A stretch of DNA of 64,000 nucleotides from assembly GCF_016918935.1 (NCBI RefSeq), contig NZ_JAFFOB010000030.1, positions 54,503 to 118,502 of the forward strand, read 5' to 3'. Source of the stretch: Roseitranquillus sediminis. Lineage in GTDB: Bacteria; Pseudomonadota; Alphaproteobacteria; Rhodobacterales; Rhodobacteraceae. Below, one piece after another: positions 1 through 15,072 of the stretch; the stretch's first letter is position 1; each line of letters begins with the position of its first letter. Under the pieces are notes generated by a model. The model saw only the letters and a list, made by a program, of their open reading frames with translations. It was not told the origin of the DNA and searched no databases. A program made the position numbers and the translations under genes.

Positions 1-1320
1 CTCATCGAGCGGATCGACGACGCCCACGCCAAGGCGCACCCCGACCGCCGCGCGCGGATCCGTGACCATGGCGACGTGCGGATGGGCGACCTGAGCTTCA
101 TCATGGCGAACCGGGTGAACGGCGTCTCGGGGCTGCACACCGAGCTGATGAAGAAGACGGTCTTCGAGGACCTGCACCGGCTGCATCCCGAGAGGATCGT
201 GAACCAGACCAATGGCGTCACGCCCAGGCGCTGGCTCCTGTCGTGCAACCCGCGGCTCTCGGCGCTGATCACCGACTCGATCGGCACCGGCTGGGTGGAC
301 GACCTGGAGGAGCTGCAGCGGCTGGAGCAGGTGGTGGACGATCCCGCCTTCCTCGATCGCTATGCCGCGGCGAAGCGGGCCAACAAGTCCGACCTCAGCG
401 ACTGGCTGGCCGACACCCGCGGCGTACGGGTCGACCCGCAGGCGATGTTCGACGTTCAGATCAAGCGCATCCATGAATACAAGCGCCAGCACCTCAACAT
501 CCTGGAAGCGATCGCGCTCTGGCTCGAGATCCGCGACAACCCGAACGGCAACTGGGTGCCGCGGGTCAAGATATTCGGCGGCAAGGCGGCGCCGGGCTAC
601 TTCTACGCCAAGGAGATCATCCACCTCATCAACTCGGTCTCGCGCGTGCTGAACGCGGACGCGCAGACGAACCAGTACCTGCAGGTGGTCTATCCGGCGA
701 ACTACAACGTGAGCCTGGCGGAACGGCTGATCCCGGCCGCGGACCTCAGCGAGCAGGTCTCGACCGCCGGCAAGGAGGCGTCGGGCACCGGCAACATGAA
801 GCTCGCGCTGAACGGGGCGCTGACGGTCGGGACGCTCGACGGCGCCAACGTCGAGATCCGCGAGCAGGTGGGCGCCGACAACTTCTTCCTCTTCGGCATG
901 ACCGCCGATCAGGTCGAAGAGCGGCGCCAGGTGCACGACCACGCGGCCGAGGCCGTCGCGCGGGATCCGCGGCTGCAGCGTGCGATCGAGGCGATCCGGA
1001 ACGGTACCTTCTCGCCCGATGAACGCGACCGGTTCGCGAACATCGCGGACGACCTGGCGCGGCGGGACTACTTCCTGGTGAGCTCGGACTTCAGCGACTA
1101 CTGGCGCGCACAGCGCGAGGTGGATGGAGCGTTCCGCGAGACCGGCCGCTGGACGCGGATGGCGGCGCTCAACACCGCGCGATCGGGCTGGTTCTCGTCC
1201 GACCGCACCATCCGCGGCTACATGGCCGACGTCTGGGGCGCCGAGGCGGTGGGTCTCGGCGAAACAATCGAGGCTGACGGCTTGCCGTCGGAACGCAATG
1301 CCATACCCTTGGAGGCATGA
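1..1320 (+). CDS. glgP: Glycogen/maltodextrin phosphorylase, C-terminal part (5' end outside window)
   Basis: Releases glucose-1-phosphate from the non-reducing ends of glycogen in the cytoplasm, using pyridoxal phosphate. The frame is open from base 1, so 439 C-terminal residues of a protein usually near 800 are visible. The phosphorylase signature EASGTGNMK, whose lysine carries the cofactor, lies at about 775-801 and is followed by [17 protein letters not shown]. Other family landmarks are the [11 protein letters not shown] stretch near 455-487 and [10 protein letters not shown] near 580-603. The stop overlaps the glgB start by four bases (ATGA), so the two are probably translationally coupled. 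First visible gene of the operon; its start and any promoter lie upstream. Confidence 0.96.
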   Translation, partial: LIERIDDAHAKAHPDRRARIRDHGDVRMGDLSFIMANRVNGVSGLHTELMKKTVFEDLHRLHPERIVNQTNGVTPRRWLLSCNPRLSALITDSIGTGWVDDLEELQRLEQVVDDPAFLDRYAAAKRANKSDLSDWLADTRGVRVDPQAMFDVQIKRIHEYKRQHLNILEAIALWLEIRDNPNGNWVPRVKIFGGKAAPGYFYAKEIIHLINSVSRVLNADAQTNQYLQVVYPANYNVSLAERLIPAADLSEQVSTAGKEASGTGNMKLALNGALTVGTLDGANVEIREQVGADNFFLFGMTADQVEERRQVHDHAAEAVARDPRLQRAIEAIRNGTFSPDERDRFANIADDLARRDYFLVSSDFSDYWRAQREVDGAFRETGRWTRMAALNTARSGWFSSDRTIRGYMADVWGAEAVGLGETIEADGLPSERNAIPLEA

Positions 1321-3521
1321 GCCCGGATAACTCGGCAACGGCCCCCGCCCTGAACCTGTCGTCCGATGTCATCGGTCGGCTCGACTCGGGAATGCATGAC
1401 GACCCGTTCGCGGTCCTCGGCCCTCAAGGCCAGGGGCGCGACCGGATCGTGACCGCGCTCGATCCCGGTGCCGAACGGCTCTGGGTCCTGACGCCCGAGG
1501 GTGAGCACGAGCTGGAGCGCGTGGGCCAGATGGTCTTTTCCGGGTCCGCGCCGGGCGAGGGCGCCTACCGCCTGAAGGGCGAAGGCCACGGCCGGACCTG
1601 GGAGTACGAGGACGCCTACCGCTTCGGCGCGGTGATGGGCGAGCTCGACGAGTACCTTCTCGGCGAGGGCACGCACCTCAGGCTCTGGAACGCGCTGGGC
1701 GCCCACGTGATGGAGCACGAGGGCTGCCGCGGCACGCACTTCGCCGTCTGGGCGCCGAACGCGCGACGCGTGTCGGTGGTGGCGGGCTTCAACGGCTGGG
1801 ACGGGCGCCGCCACGTGATGCGCAGGCGTGGCGCGACCGGCGTCTGGGAGATCTTCGTTCCCGGCATCGGCGAGGGCGAGGCCTACAAGTACGAGATCAT
1901 CGGCCCGGACGGCAGCCTGATGCCGACGAAGGCAGACCCGGTTGGCTTCGGCAGCCAGCACCCGCCCGAGAACGCCAGCGTCGTGCGCGACATCAAGGGC
2001 TACGGCTGGAAGGATTCCGGCTGGATGGACAAGCGCCAGGAGCGCAACGCCCGGACCGCGCCGATCTCGGTCTACGAGGTGCATCTCGGCTCGTGGCGTC
2101 GCCGCGTAAACGAGGGCAACCGTCCGATCAGCTACAAGGAGGCCGCCGAGGAGCTGATCGGCTACGTCAAGGACATGGGCTTCAGCCATATCGAGCTGCT
2201 GCCGATCAGCGAGTTTCCGTTCGATGGCTCGTGGGGCTATCAGCCGGTCGGAATGTTCGCGCCAACGATCCGGTTTGGTCCCCCGCACGAGTTCCGCGAC
2301 CTGGTCGAGGCCGCGCACGCGGCCGACATCGGCCTGATCCTCGACTGGGTGCCGGGGCACTTCCCGACCGACCCGCACGGCCTTGGTCGTTTCGACGGAA
2401 CCGCGCTCTACGAGCATGCCGACCCTCGCGAAGGCTTCCACCAGGACTGGAACACGCTGATCTACAATTACGGTCGCGTGGAGGTCGCCAACTACCTCGT
2501 CTCCAATGCGCTCTACTGGCTGGAGGAGTACCACATCGACGGGCTGCGCGTGGATGCGGTGGCCTCGATGCTCTACCGCGACTATTCGCGGCAGGAGGGC
2601 CAATGGGTTCCGAACATCCACGGTGGGCGTGAGAATTACGAGGCGATCGCCGTGCTGCAGCGGATGAACGTCGAGACCTACGGCAACCATCCCGGCATCA
2701 TGACCGTGGCCGAGGAATCGACCAGCTTCCCGGGCGTGTCGCAGCCGGTGGACTGCGGCGGACTGGGCTTCGGCTACAAGTGGAACATGGGGTGGATGAA
2801 TGACACCCTGAGTTACATGCAGAAGGATCCGCTCTACCGCCGGCACCATCACCATCAGATGACGTTCGGCCTGCACTACGCCTTCAGCGAGAACTTCATC
2901 CTGCCGATCAGCCACGACGAGGTCGTGCACGGCAAAGGTTCGATGCTCAACAAGATGCCCGGCAACGGCTGGGAGAAGTTTGCCAACCTGCGCGCCTACT
3001 ACGGCTTCATGTGGGGCCATCCGGGTAAGAAGCTCCTGTTCATGGGGCAGGAGTTCGCCCAGGCAGCTGAGTGGAACCACAACACGCAGCTCGACTGGCA
3101 CGCCGCCCAGCAGCCGGCAAACGCCGGAATCCAGCGCCTGGTGCGTGACCTGAACACGCTCTACCGCGACCATCCGGCGTTGCACGTCAAGGACTGCGAG
3201 CCGGAGGGATTCCGCTGGATCGAGGCGAACAACGCCGATGAGTCGATCTATGCCTGGTGCCGCTACGGCGACGAGGGCGACCCGCCGGTGGTGGTGATTT
3301 GCAATTTCACTCCGGTCGAGCGGACCTGGCGCTGCGGCCTGCCGCTCGAGGGCCGCTGGAAGGAGGCACTCAACACGGACGCCGATATCTACGGCGGTGG
3401 CAACCGCGGCAACATGGGTGGTGTCGATGCCGCTGCCGAAGAACATCATGGCCAGCCGGCCTCGGCCACTGTTACGCTTCCCCCACTGGCAACGGTGATC
3501 CTGACCTACGAGGGCGCCTGA
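1317..3521 (+). CDS. glgB: 1,4-alpha-glucan branching enzyme
   Basis: GH13 enzyme that cuts alpha-1,4 chains and re-attaches them as alpha-1,6 branches during glycogen synthesis. The 734 residues match the usual GlgB length. An N-terminal CBM48-like part contains [22 protein letters not shown]. The catalytic barrel shows YEVHLGSW, region [11 protein letters not shown], region [12 protein letters not shown] (nucleophile Asp), region [13 protein letters not shown] (acid/base Glu) and region [14 protein letters not shown]. The start overlaps the glgP stop (ATGA). A 25-base gap separates it from glgC, one of only two real gaps in this operon. Confidence 0.97.
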   Translation: MSPDNSATAPALNLSSDVIGRLDSGMHDDPFAVLGPQGQGRDRIVTALDPGAERLWVLTPEGEHELERVGQMVFSGSAPGEGAYRLKGEGHGRTWEYEDAYRFGAVMGELDEYLLGEGTHLRLWNALGAHVMEHEGCRGTHFAVWAPNARRVSVVAGFNGWDGRRHVMRRRGATGVWEIFVPGIGEGEAYKYEIIGPDGSLMPTKADPVGFGSQHPPENASVVRDIKGYGWKDSGWMDKRQERNARTAPISVYEVHLGSWRRRVNEGNRPISYKEAAEELIGYVKDMGFSHIELLPISEFPFDGSWGYQPVGMFAPTIRFGPPHEFRDLVEAAHAADIGLILDWVPGHFPTDPHGLGRFDGTALYEHADPREGFHQDWNTLIYNYGRVEVANYLVSNALYWLEEYHIDGLRVDAVASMLYRDYSRQEGQWVPNIHGGRENYEAIAVLQRMNVETYGNHPGIMTVAEESTSFPGVSQPVDCGGLGFGYKWNMGWMNDTLSYMQKDPLYRRHHHHQMTFGLHYAFSENFILPISHDEVVHGKGSMLNKMPGNGWEKFANLRAYYGFMWGHPGKKLLFMGQEFAQAAEWNHNTQLDWHAAQQPANAGIQRLVRDLNTLYRDHPALHVKDCEPEGFRWIEANNADESIYAWCRYGDEGDPPVVVICNFTPVERTWRCGLPLEGRWKEALNTDADIYGGGNRGNMGGVDAAAEEHHGQPASATVTLPPLATVILTYEGA

Positions 3522-3546
3522 ACAACAAGCAGACCGGGGGGAAGCA

Positions 3547-4809
3547 ATGGTACATCCGACGCAGCGGCTAACCAGCCGCAGCATGGCGTTCGTGCTTGCG
3601 GGCGGACGCGGGAGCCGGCTCAAGGAGCTGACGGATTACCGGGCCAAGCCGGCGGTTCCCTTCGGCGGCAAGGCGCGGATCATCGACTTCGCATTGTCGA
3701 ACGCGCTGAACTCGGGCATCCGCAAGATGGCGATTGCCACGCAGTACAAGGCGCATAGCCTGATCCGGCACTGCCAGCGCGGCTGGAACTTCTTCCGCGC
3801 CGAGCGGAACGAGTACCTCGACATCCTGCCGGCGTCGCAGCGCGTGAGCGAGACGCAATGGTACCTGGGCACCGCCGACGCGGTGACGCAGAACATCGAC
3901 ATCGTCGACAGCTATGACGTCGACTTCATCGTCGTGCTGGCGGGCGATCACGTCTACAAGATGGACTACGAGGTCATGCTGCAGCAGCACTGCGACAGCG
4001 GCGCCGACGTGACGGTCGGGTGCCTGACGGTGCCGCGCATGGAGGCCGTGGCGTTCGGCGTGATGCATGTGGACGAGGACGACCGCATCACCTCGTTCCT
4101 CGAAAAGCCGGCCGATCCGCCGGGCACGCCCGCCGATCCGAACGTGGCGCTGGCCTCGATGGGGATCTACGTCTTTGCCTGGCCCTACCTGCGCGAGCTG
4201 CTGCGCAAGGACGCTGCGGACCCGCAGAGCAAGCACGATTTCGGCGGCGACATCATTCCGGACATCGTGAAGCACGGGAAGGCGGTCGCGCACCGCTTCG
4301 ACGAGAGCTGCGTGCGGCCGGACGGCGACCCGGCCTACTGGCGCGACGCGGGCACGGTCGACGCATTCTGGAAGGCCAATGTCGACCTGACCGACTTCGA
4401 TCCCGATCTCGACCTCTGGGACCGGGAGTGGCCCATCTGGACCTATTCTGAGCAGATGCCGCCGGCCAAGTTCATTCACGACCAGGAGGACCGGCGCGGC
4501 GTGGCGATCAGCTCGCTGGTGTCGGGCGGGTGCATCATCTCGGGCACTGAAGTGCGGAACTCGCTGCTCTTTACGCAGGTCCACGCCAATTCCTACTCGA
4601 CGCTGGAATACGCGGTCGTGCTGCCGCGCGTGACGATCGGGCGCCGGGCGAGCCTGAAGCGGGTGGTGATCGATTCCGACGTCAACATTCCCGAGCGGCT
4701 GGTCGTGGGCGAGGATCCCGAGGAGGACGCGAAGTGGTTTCGCGTCACCGACGGCGGCGTCACCCTCATCACCCAGGACATGCTGAACAGGCGAGCCGCC
4801 GCCCAATGA
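3547..4809 (+). CDS. glgC: Glucose-1-phosphate adenylyltransferase (ADP-glucose pyrophosphorylase)
   Basis: Makes ADP-glucose from ATP and glucose-1-phosphate, the committed and usually allosterically controlled step of bacterial glycogen synthesis. The 420-residue length is typical. The nucleotidyltransferase domain shows [15 protein letters not shown], the [15 protein letters not shown] stretch, WYLGTADAV and the sugar-phosphate motif FLEKP. The C-terminal part has the isoleucine/valine-spaced pattern of a left-handed beta-helix. A purine-rich GGGGGGAAG ribosome site precedes the ATG. The last codons overlap the glgA start (ATGA). Substrate can come from Pgm encoded downstream. Confidence 0.97.
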   Translation: MVHPTQRLTSRSMAFVLAGGRGSRLKELTDYRAKPAVPFGGKARIIDFALSNALNSGIRKMAIATQYKAHSLIRHCQRGWNFFRAERNEYLDILPASQRVSETQWYLGTADAVTQNIDIVDSYDVDFIVVLAGDHVYKMDYEVMLQQHCDSGADVTVGCLTVPRMEAVAFGVMHVDEDDRITSFLEKPADPPGTPADPNVALASMGIYVFAWPYLRELLRKDAADPQSKHDFGGDIIPDIVKHGKAVAHRFDESCVRPDGDPAYWRDAGTVDAFWKANVDLTDFDPDLDLWDREWPIWTYSEQMPPAKFIHDQEDRRGVAISSLVSGGCIISGTEVRNSLLFTQVHANSYSTLEYAVVLPRVTIGRRASLKRVVIDSDVNIPERLVVGEDPEEDAKWFRVTDGGVTLITQDMLNRRAAAQ

Positions 4810-6227
4810 GGGCGGTGCTGTCGGTCGCATCCGAATGCGCGCCGCTGGTCAAGACCGGCGGTCTGGCGGACGTGGTCGGTGCGCTACCGGCGGCGCTCGC
4901 CCGGCAGGGCTGGGACATGCGGGTGATGCTGCCGGCCTATCCGCAGGTCCGCGCGGCGGTCGAGCCGGGCCCGACGGTGATGGAGGAGGACGACCTCTTC
5001 GGCGGCCCCGGCCGGGTCGTGCGCGCCACGGCGGCCGGTCTGCAGCTCTACCTCGTCGATGCGCCGCACCTCTTCGAGCGGGAGGGCTCGATCTATCTCG
5101 GCGCCGACCGGCGCGACTGGCCGGACAACCCCGAGCGCTTCGCGGCGCTCTCGTGGCTAGCCGCGCGGCTGGCGCGCGAGGGGGACGGCGAGTGGCGCCC
5201 GGAACTGGCGCACGGGCACGACTGGCAGGCGGGGCTGATGCCGCTCTACCTCGCGCGGCACGTGCCGACGATCATGACCGTGCACAACATCGCCTTCCAC
5301 GGCCTCGCGCCGGCGGACCGTCGCCACTGGCTGAGGCTGCCGGAGGCGGGCTTCAACGCCGACGGCTATGAGTACTGGGGGCAGGTGAGCGCGCTGAAGG
5401 CGGGGCTGGTCCATGCCGACCGGCTGACGACCGTCAGCCCGACCTATGCCGAGGAGCTGCAGACGCCCGAGTTCGGGATGGGGCTCGACGGGCTGATCCG
5501 GCACCGGGCCGGCGCGCTCCAGGGCATCCTGAACGGCATCGACACCGAGGCGTGGAACCCCGCGATGGACCCGGCGATCGCCGGCTACGACGCGCCTGAG
5601 GGAAAGGTCGCGGCGCGGCGCGACCTGATGATCGAGATGGGGCTGGAGGAGGGGACGGGTCCAATCGCCTGCGTCGTCTCGCGGCTCACATCGCAGAAGG
5701 GTCTCGACCTCTTGCTCGAGGCGCTGCCTGCGCTGCTCGAGCGGGACGGGCGGCTCGTGCTGCTGGGCTCAGGCGACGCTGAACTCGAGGACGCCTGGCG
5801 GCGGATGGAGGAGGCGCATCCGACGCGGGTCGCGGTGCGCATCGGCTATGACGAGGCGCTGTCGCACCGGATCATCGCCGGCTCGGACGCGATCCTCATC
5901 CCGTCGCGGTTCGAGCCCTGCGGTCTGACGCAGCTCTACGGCCTGCGCTACGGGACGGTCCCGGTCGTGGCTCTGACTGGCGGACTGGCGGACACGGTGA
6001 TCGATGCCAACCCGATGGCGCTGCGCAGCGGTGTCGCGACCGGGCTGCAGTTCCGCCCGATCACCGCGCTGAAGCTCACGAACACGCTCTGCCGTCTCTG
6101 CGACCTCTTCGACCGGCCGGAGCTTTTCCGCGAGATCCAGAACAACGCGATGCGCCAGCCGGTGGGCTGGGACGCCTCTGCCGCCGACTACGCGGCGCTC
6201 TACGCCGAGGTGACGGCGGCCCCATGA
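4806..6227 (+). CDS. glgA: Glycogen synthase (ADP-glucose type, GT5)
   Basis: Transfers glucose from ADP-glucose to the growing alpha-1,4 chain. The ATG at 4806 overlapping the glgC stop is preferred over an upstream in-frame ATG at 4734, because it gives the canonical start [20 protein letters not shown]. The KTGGL ADP-glucose-binding motif is at residues 16-20. The C-terminal GT-B half carries [22 protein letters not shown], the family donor-site region. The length of 473 residues is normal. The stop overlaps the glgX start by four bases. Confidence 0.96.
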   Translation: MRAVLSVASECAPLVKTGGLADVVGALPAALARQGWDMRVMLPAYPQVRAAVEPGPTVMEEDDLFGGPGRVVRATAAGLQLYLVDAPHLFEREGSIYLGADRRDWPDNPERFAALSWLAARLAREGDGEWRPELAHGHDWQAGLMPLYLARHVPTIMTVHNIAFHGLAPADRRHWLRLPEAGFNADGYEYWGQVSALKAGLVHADRLTTVSPTYAEELQTPEFGMGLDGLIRHRAGALQGILNGIDTEAWNPAMDPAIAGYDAPEGKVAARRDLMIEMGLEEGTGPIACVVSRLTSQKGLDLLLEALPALLERDGRLVLLGSGDAELEDAWRRMEEAHPTRVAVRIGYDEALSHRIIAGSDAILIPSRFEPCGLTQLYGLRYGTVPVVALTGGLADTVIDANPMALRSGVATGLQFRPITALKLTNTLCRLCDLFDRPELFREIQNNAMRQPVGWDASAADYAALYAEVTAAP

Positions 6228-8317
6228 CGAGCCACGCAATCAGGGGCGGGCGGCCTGCGCCGCTCGGCGCAACGTTTGAGGGTGACGGCGTCAACTTCGC
6301 CGTGTTCTCCGTCCACGCAACGAGGATGGTGCTCTGCCTCTTCTCCGACGACGGACGGACCGAGGTGCAGCGGATCGACCTGCCCGAGCGCGACGGCGAC
6401 GTCTGGCACGGCTTCATCCCGGGCCTGCGCCCCGGGCAGATGTACGGCTTCCGCGCCCACGGCCCCTACGACCCGCGGCACGGACACCGCTTCAATGCCA
6501 ACAAGCTCCTGATCGACCCCTACGCCAAGCGGCTGACCGCGCATCCGCGCTGGCACGACGCGCTGATGGGATACCGCGTCGGCCACGCCGACGGCGACCT
6601 TTCCTTCGACACCCGCGACAGCGCGCCCTACATGCCGCGCTCGGTCGTCGAGGACCCGACATTCTCGTGGGGGCGCGACAGGTCGCCTGCCATACCGGCT
6701 GACCAGACGATCATCTACGAGGCGCACGTCAAGGGACTGACGGCGCGGCACCCGCGGGCGGCGCATCCCGGCACCTTCCTCGGGCTCGCCTCGGACCCGA
6801 TGCTGGAGCACCTGACGGACCTCGGCATCACGGCGATCGAACTCCTGCCCGCGCAGGCATTCCTCAACGACCGTTTCCTGGTCGACAAGGGCCTGACCAA
6901 CTACTGGGGCTACCAGACCTTGGGCTTCTTCGCCCCCGATCCGCGCTACCTTCATGCCGGGCAGATCGCCGAGTTTCAGCAGATGGTGGCGCGGCTGCAC
7001 GCGGCCGGCATCGAGGTGCTGATGGACGTGGTCTACAACCACACCTGCGAGGGCGATGAGCGCGGGCCGACCCTGGCCTTCCGCGGCCTCGACAACGCCA
7101 GCTACTATCGCCTGATGCCGCAGGACCGGCGCTACTACGTCAACGACACCGGCACCGGCAACACGGTCAACGTGGATCATCCGATGGTGCTCCGGATGAT
7201 CATGGACTCGCTCCGATACTGGGTCGAGGTGATGCATGTCGACGGTTTCCGCTTCGACCTCTGCGCCACGCTCGGCCGGGTGAACGAGGGCGGGTTCGAC
7301 AGCGGCGCGGCGTTTTTCGATGCAGTGCGGCAGGATCCGGTCCTGACCCGCGTCAAGCTCATAGCCGAGCCGTGGGACATTGGGCCCGGCGGCTATCAGC
7401 TCGGCGCCTTCCCGCCGCCCTTCATGGAGTGGAACGACAAGTTTCGCGATGGCATTCGCCGCTTCTGGCGTGGCGACAAGGGCATGGTCCCCGAGGTCGC
7501 CGACCGCCTGACAGGTTCGGCCAACCAGTTCGATCATTCGGGCCGGCCGGCGACTGTGAGCGTCAACATGCTGACCTCGCACGACGGATTCACGCTGACG
7601 GACGTGGTCAGCTACAGCCGACGGCACAACCTCGCCAACGGCGAGCAGGGCCGCGACGGCCACCCGGAGAACTTCTCCGACAACATGGGTCACGAGGGGC
7701 CGAGCCGCGATCCCGCCATCGTCGCCGCGCGCGCCCGGCGCCGGCGCAACATGATGGCGACGCTGCTCCTCAGCCAAGGCACGCCGATGATCCTGGGCGG
7801 CGACGAGATCGGCAACAGCCAGCGCGGCAACAACAACGCCTACAACCAGGATAACGCGACGGGCTGGATCGACTGGACACGCGCCGACGACGCCTTTCTC
7901 GAATTCACAAGGAAGATGATCGCCTTCCGCAAGGAGCAGCCGATTCTGCGCCAGAAGCGTTTTCTGCACTCTCGCGAGCGAACCGAAGACCGCATCGAGG
8001 ATTTGTTCTGGCGTCGTCCCGATGGAAAGAGGATGACGCGCAAGGACTGGGAGGATCCCGAGTTGCAGATCGTTTGCGCCGAAATCAGGACCGCCGGCGG
8101 ATCGCCGTCCTACGCCGCGCTGGCCGACGCGGTCTTCGCCGTCTTCAACGCAGGCGCGGAGGTCGAGGTGACGCTGCCCGAGCCGACCGAAGGCCGTCAC
8201 TGGACCTGGTGCATCGACACCGCCGAGCCCGAGCGCGAGGAGGCCTCCGTCTCGGGAAGCGTGACCGTGGCGGGGCAGTCGGTCGCAGTCTTCGTCAAGA
8301 GCGCCGACGATGACTGA
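6224..8317 (+). CDS. glgX: Glycogen debranching enzyme GlgX
   Basis: GH13 isoamylase-type enzyme that hydrolyses alpha-1,6 links of phosphorylase limit dextrin. At 697 residues it fits the family. An N-terminal CBM48 region (VNFAVFSVHATRM) precedes the barrel. Barrel motifs are MDVVYNHTCEGDE (region I), GFRFDLCATLGR (region II, nucleophile Asp), IAEPWDIGPGGY (region III, acid/base Glu) and LTSHDGFTL (region IV). The start overlaps the glgA stop (ATGA) and the end overlaps malQ by eight bases. The maltotetraose-type oligomers it releases are expected substrates of MalQ, the next gene product. Confidence 0.96.
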   Translation: MTSHAIRGGRPAPLGATFEGDGVNFAVFSVHATRMVLCLFSDDGRTEVQRIDLPERDGDVWHGFIPGLRPGQMYGFRAHGPYDPRHGHRFNANKLLIDPYAKRLTAHPRWHDALMGYRVGHADGDLSFDTRDSAPYMPRSVVEDPTFSWGRDRSPAIPADQTIIYEAHVKGLTARHPRAAHPGTFLGLASDPMLEHLTDLGITAIELLPAQAFLNDRFLVDKGLTNYWGYQTLGFFAPDPRYLHAGQIAEFQQMVARLHAAGIEVLMDVVYNHTCEGDERGPTLAFRGLDNASYYRLMPQDRRYYVNDTGTGNTVNVDHPMVLRMIMDSLRYWVEVMHVDGFRFDLCATLGRVNEGGFDSGAAFFDAVRQDPVLTRVKLIAEPWDIGPGGYQLGAFPPPFMEWNDKFRDGIRRFWRGDKGMVPEVADRLTGSANQFDHSGRPATVSVNMLTSHDGFTLTDVVSYSRRHNLANGEQGRDGHPENFSDNMGHEGPSRDPAIVAARARRRRNMMATLLLSQGTPMILGGDEIGNSQRGNNNAYNQDNATGWIDWTRADDAFLEFTRKMIAFRKEQPILRQKRFLHSRERTEDRIEDLFWRRPDGKRMTRKDWEDPELQIVCAEIRTAGGSPSYAALADAVFAVFNAGAEVEVTLPEPTEGRHWTWCIDTAEPEREEASVSGSVTVAGQSVAVFVKSADDD

Positions 8318-10181
8318 GCCGCTGGAGGATCTGGCCCGTGAGGCGGGCGTCGCGGTCTCCTACGTGGATCAGATGGGCGACATCCGGACCGCCTCGCCAG
8401 AGACGCTGCGGGCCATTCTCGCCGCACTCGAGATGCCGGCGGCCACCGACGGCGAGGCAGCCGAGACGCTTGGCGCGCTGCGCGAGCGCGATGGGGCGCG
8501 CCGGGTGCCGGAATGGCAAGTGGTGGAGGCGGGGCGACTTGCCCCGGCCGAAACGGACTGGGCCGTCACCACCGAGGCCGGCGAGACGGTCGAGGGCGGA
8601 GCGGCTGACACCGTAGACTTGCCGCCCGGCTATCACCGTCTGCGGGTCGGGTCCGACACCTGCCTGCTGCTGGCGGTGCCGCCGCGCGCGCCGCTGCCCC
8701 AGCGGGACTGGGGCGTCACGTTGCCGCTCTACGGCCTGCGGCCGGCCGAGGTGGGCGGCATCGGCGACTACGCCGACCTTGCCAGCGCGGTGCTGGCGCT
8801 CGGCAGGCAGGGCGCGAGCTTCGTGGGCATCAACCCGATCCACGCGGGCTTCCTTGAGGATGCCGGCGCGGTCAGCCCCTATTCGCCGTCGCACCGCCGG
8901 CGGCTCAACGCGCTGCACGTGGCGGTGCCCGAGGGCGACCATCCCGGCTGGAGCCTCATCGACTACGACGAGGCGGTGCCGGCCAAGCGGGCGCGGCTCG
9001 CCCGCGCCTTTGAGCGCTTCCGCGCAGGAGGCGGAGATGCGGAATTCGACGCCTGGGTGGCCTCTGAAGGCGAGCCGCTCAGGACATTCGCCGTCCACCA
9101 GGCGCTCTCCGAGGTCCACGGCTCCTACTGGTCCGGCTGGCCGAAGGCGCTGCAGGATGCGCGCTCGCCCGAGGTCGCGGCCTTTGCCAACGGAGCGGGC
9201 GATCGGATCGTCTACCACCAGTTCCTGCAGTGGCGGGCGGCACAGCAGCTCGGCGCAGTGGCGCGGGCGGCGGACCAGGTGGGGATGAGCCACGGCCTCT
9301 ACCTCGACCTCGCGGTCGGCACGCACCCGCACGGAGCGGAGACCTGGACCGACCCGGGCGCCTTCGCGAGCGGCGTCTCGCTTGGCGCGCCGCCCGACGC
9401 CTTCTCCGCCGAGGGGCAGAACTGGGGCCTGGCGCCGCTGTCGCCGCGGGCGCTGGTGGCGGATGGCTTCCGGCCGCTGATCGAGACGCTGCGAATGCAA
9501 CTCAACTACGCGCGGCTTCTCAGGATCGACCACATCCTGGGGTTCGAGCGCGCCTTCTGGGTGCCTCAGGGCGCGCCGGGCACCTACGTCACCATGCCCA
9601 AGGCGGCGATGCTGGCGGTGGTGCGGATCGAGGCCCATCGTGCGGGTGCGGTCGTCGTCGGCGAGGATCTGGGCAACGTGCCCGAGGGCCTGCAGGACGA
9701 CATGAGCGATGCCGGGCTGCTCGGCTGTCGCGTCGCGATGTTCGAGCGGGACGAGGAGCGGTTCCGCCCGCCGCCGGAGTGGGAGCCGCGGGCGCTGGCC
9801 TCATTCGGCACCCATGACCTTCCGACCTTCGCAGGATGGCGCCGCGGCTGCGACATCGACTGGCGGCACCGGATCGGCGACATCGACGGCGAGACTGCAG
9901 CCGAGGCGCGACGCGACCGCGCCCGCGACGTGGAGGAGTTCGCCACGCTGGCCGGGGGCGAGGGGGTCGACGAAATGCACGCGCATCTTTCGCGCACCGC
10001 CTCGGCGTTGGTCGCTCTGCAGATTGAGGATATCCTGGAGCTCGAGGAGCAGCCGAACCTGCCCGGCACGGTGGACGAGCATCCGAACTGGCGCCGCAGG
10101 CTGCCGCTTGGGCCCGAGGCGCTGGCGGACGACGTCCGGGTGGCACGCGCGGCCGGGATAATGTCCGAGAATGGACGCTAG
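8310..10181 (+). CDS. malQ: 4-alpha-glucanotransferase (amylomaltase)
   Basis: GH77 enzyme that disproportionates short malto-oligosaccharides so they can re-enter phosphorolysis. The 623 residues include about 125 N-terminal residues before the barrel. Then come LPLYGLRPAEVGGIGDYADL, GINPIHAGF and SPYSPSHRRRLNALHV. The catalytic region has LLRIDHILGFERAFWVP, GEDLGNVPEGLQ (acid/base Glu) and FGTHDLPTFAGW. Placing malQ inside the glg operon, rather than with maltose uptake genes, suggests service to glycogen turnover. It overlaps glgX by eight bases; pgm begins ten bases after its stop. Confidence 0.95.
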   Translation: MTEPLEDLAREAGVAVSYVDQMGDIRTASPETLRAILAALEMPAATDGEAAETLGALRERDGARRVPEWQVVEAGRLAPAETDWAVTTEAGETVEGGAADTVDLPPGYHRLRVGSDTCLLLAVPPRAPLPQRDWGVTLPLYGLRPAEVGGIGDYADLASAVLALGRQGASFVGINPIHAGFLEDAGAVSPYSPSHRRRLNALHVAVPEGDHPGWSLIDYDEAVPAKRARLARAFERFRAGGGDAEFDAWVASEGEPLRTFAVHQALSEVHGSYWSGWPKALQDARSPEVAAFANGAGDRIVYHQFLQWRAAQQLGAVARAADQVGMSHGLYLDLAVGTHPHGAETWTDPGAFASGVSLGAPPDAFSAEGQNWGLAPLSPRALVADGFRPLIETLRMQLNYARLLRIDHILGFERAFWVPQGAPGTYVTMPKAAMLAVVRIEAHRAGAVVVGEDLGNVPEGLQDDMSDAGLLGCRVAMFERDEERFRPPPEWEPRALASFGTHDLPTFAGWRRGCDIDWRHRIGDIDGETAAEARRDRARDVEEFATLAGGEGVDEMHAHLSRTASALVALQIEDILELEEQPNLPGTVDEHPNWRRRLPLGPEALADDVRVARAAGIMSENGR

Positions 10182-14193
<4,012 letters not shown>

Positions 14194-14203
<10 letters not shown>

Positions 14204-14217
14204 CGCGTCACGCGGCG
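14194..14217. terminator. Palindrome across the gghA/truA convergent stops
   Basis: CGCCGC (14194-14199) pairs with GCGGCG (14212-14217). After one C/C mismatch the inner bases TGACG/CGTCA continue the symmetry. It contains both stop codons. There is no T-run on either side, so a classical Rho-independent terminator is not shown; it could be a bidirectional transcript-end structure. Confidence 0.35.
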
Positions 14218-14975
14218 AAGGGGTCGTGCGGGTAGCGCACGCCGGTCAGGCAGAGGCCGCCGGGCGGAGCGACCGGTCCGCATGCGGCGCGATCGGCGGC
14301 GGCCAGCGCAACGGCCACGCGCGCGGGCGGCCAGGCATCGGCGCCGACGCGCTCCAGCGTGCCCACGAAGCTGCGCACCTGATTGTGCAGGAAGCTGCGC
14401 GCCCGGACGTGCACCGCGATCTCGAGGCCGTAGGGCACCTCGCGGGCCTCGACGCGGACCTCGTCCACCGTCTTGACCGGACTCGCCGACTGGCACTCCG
14501 TCGAGCGGAAGGTGGTGAAGTCGTGCCGCCCGACAAGGTGCCGCGCCCCTTCGGCCATCGCCTCGGGGTCGAGCCGGCGCCGGACATGCCAGACCGCGTG
14601 GTCCAGCACCGGCGGCGCGCGGCGACAGAGGATGCGGTAGGTGTAGCGCCGCTCGACCGCCGAGAAGCGGGCATGCCAGCCATCCGCCACCTGCGCCACC
14701 GCCAGCACGGCCACCGGGTTCGGGCGCAGATGGTGGTTCAGCGCCTCGCCGAGCCGGAAGGGATCCCACGCGCGGATCATGTCGGCCTGTGCGACCTGCC
14801 CCGTCGCATGGACCCCGGCGTCTGTCCGGCCTGCTGCGGCGACGGCCGCCGGCTCGGGCTGGACACGGGCGAGCGCAGCTTCGAGCGCGCCCTGCACCGA
14901 CGGATGCTCCGCCTGCCGCTGCCAGCCGGAGAACGGGCGGCCGTTATATTCGAGGAGGAGGGCGTAGCGCGGCAT
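14208..14975 (-). CDS. truA: tRNA pseudouridine synthase A
   Basis: Forms pseudouridine at positions 38-40 of tRNA anticodon arms. The chosen ATG at 14975 gives the typical start [12 protein letters not shown] and 255 residues; an upstream in-frame ATG would add twelve unconserved residues. The catalytic aspartate lies in [16 protein letters not shown] near residues 43-58. [18 protein letters not shown] near the C-terminus is a family hallmark. It is transcribed towards the glycogen operon and ends four bases from it, so it is an independent unit. Confidence 0.95.
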   Translation of the reverse strand: MPRYALLLEYNGRPFSGWQRQAEHPSVQGALEAALARVQPEPAAVAAAGRTDAGVHATGQVAQADMIRAWDPFRLGEALNHHLRPNPVAVLAVAQVADGWHARFSAVERRYTYRILCRRAPPVLDHAVWHVRRRLDPEAMAEGARHLVGRHDFTTFRSTECQSASPVKTVDEVRVEAREVPYGLEIAVHVRARSFLHNQVRSFVGTLERVGADAWPPARVAVALAAADRAACGPVAPPGGLCLTGVRYPHDPFAA

Positions 14976-15072
14976 GGGCGGGCCAATATCGCTCCGCCAC
15001 GCGCGGCGCAACGCGGGCTGGCAGAGGCACCGCGCCGCGCATAGGTTCCAAGCTTATGGACGAGGCGGGCCA

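Noticed and set aside
1218..3623. An 801-codon minus-strand frame over glgB
   Set aside because: Shadow of glgB; no family similarity and composition typical of antisense GC-rich DNA.
6200..8200. A 666-codon minus-strand frame over glgX
   Set aside because: Shadow of glgX for the same reasons.
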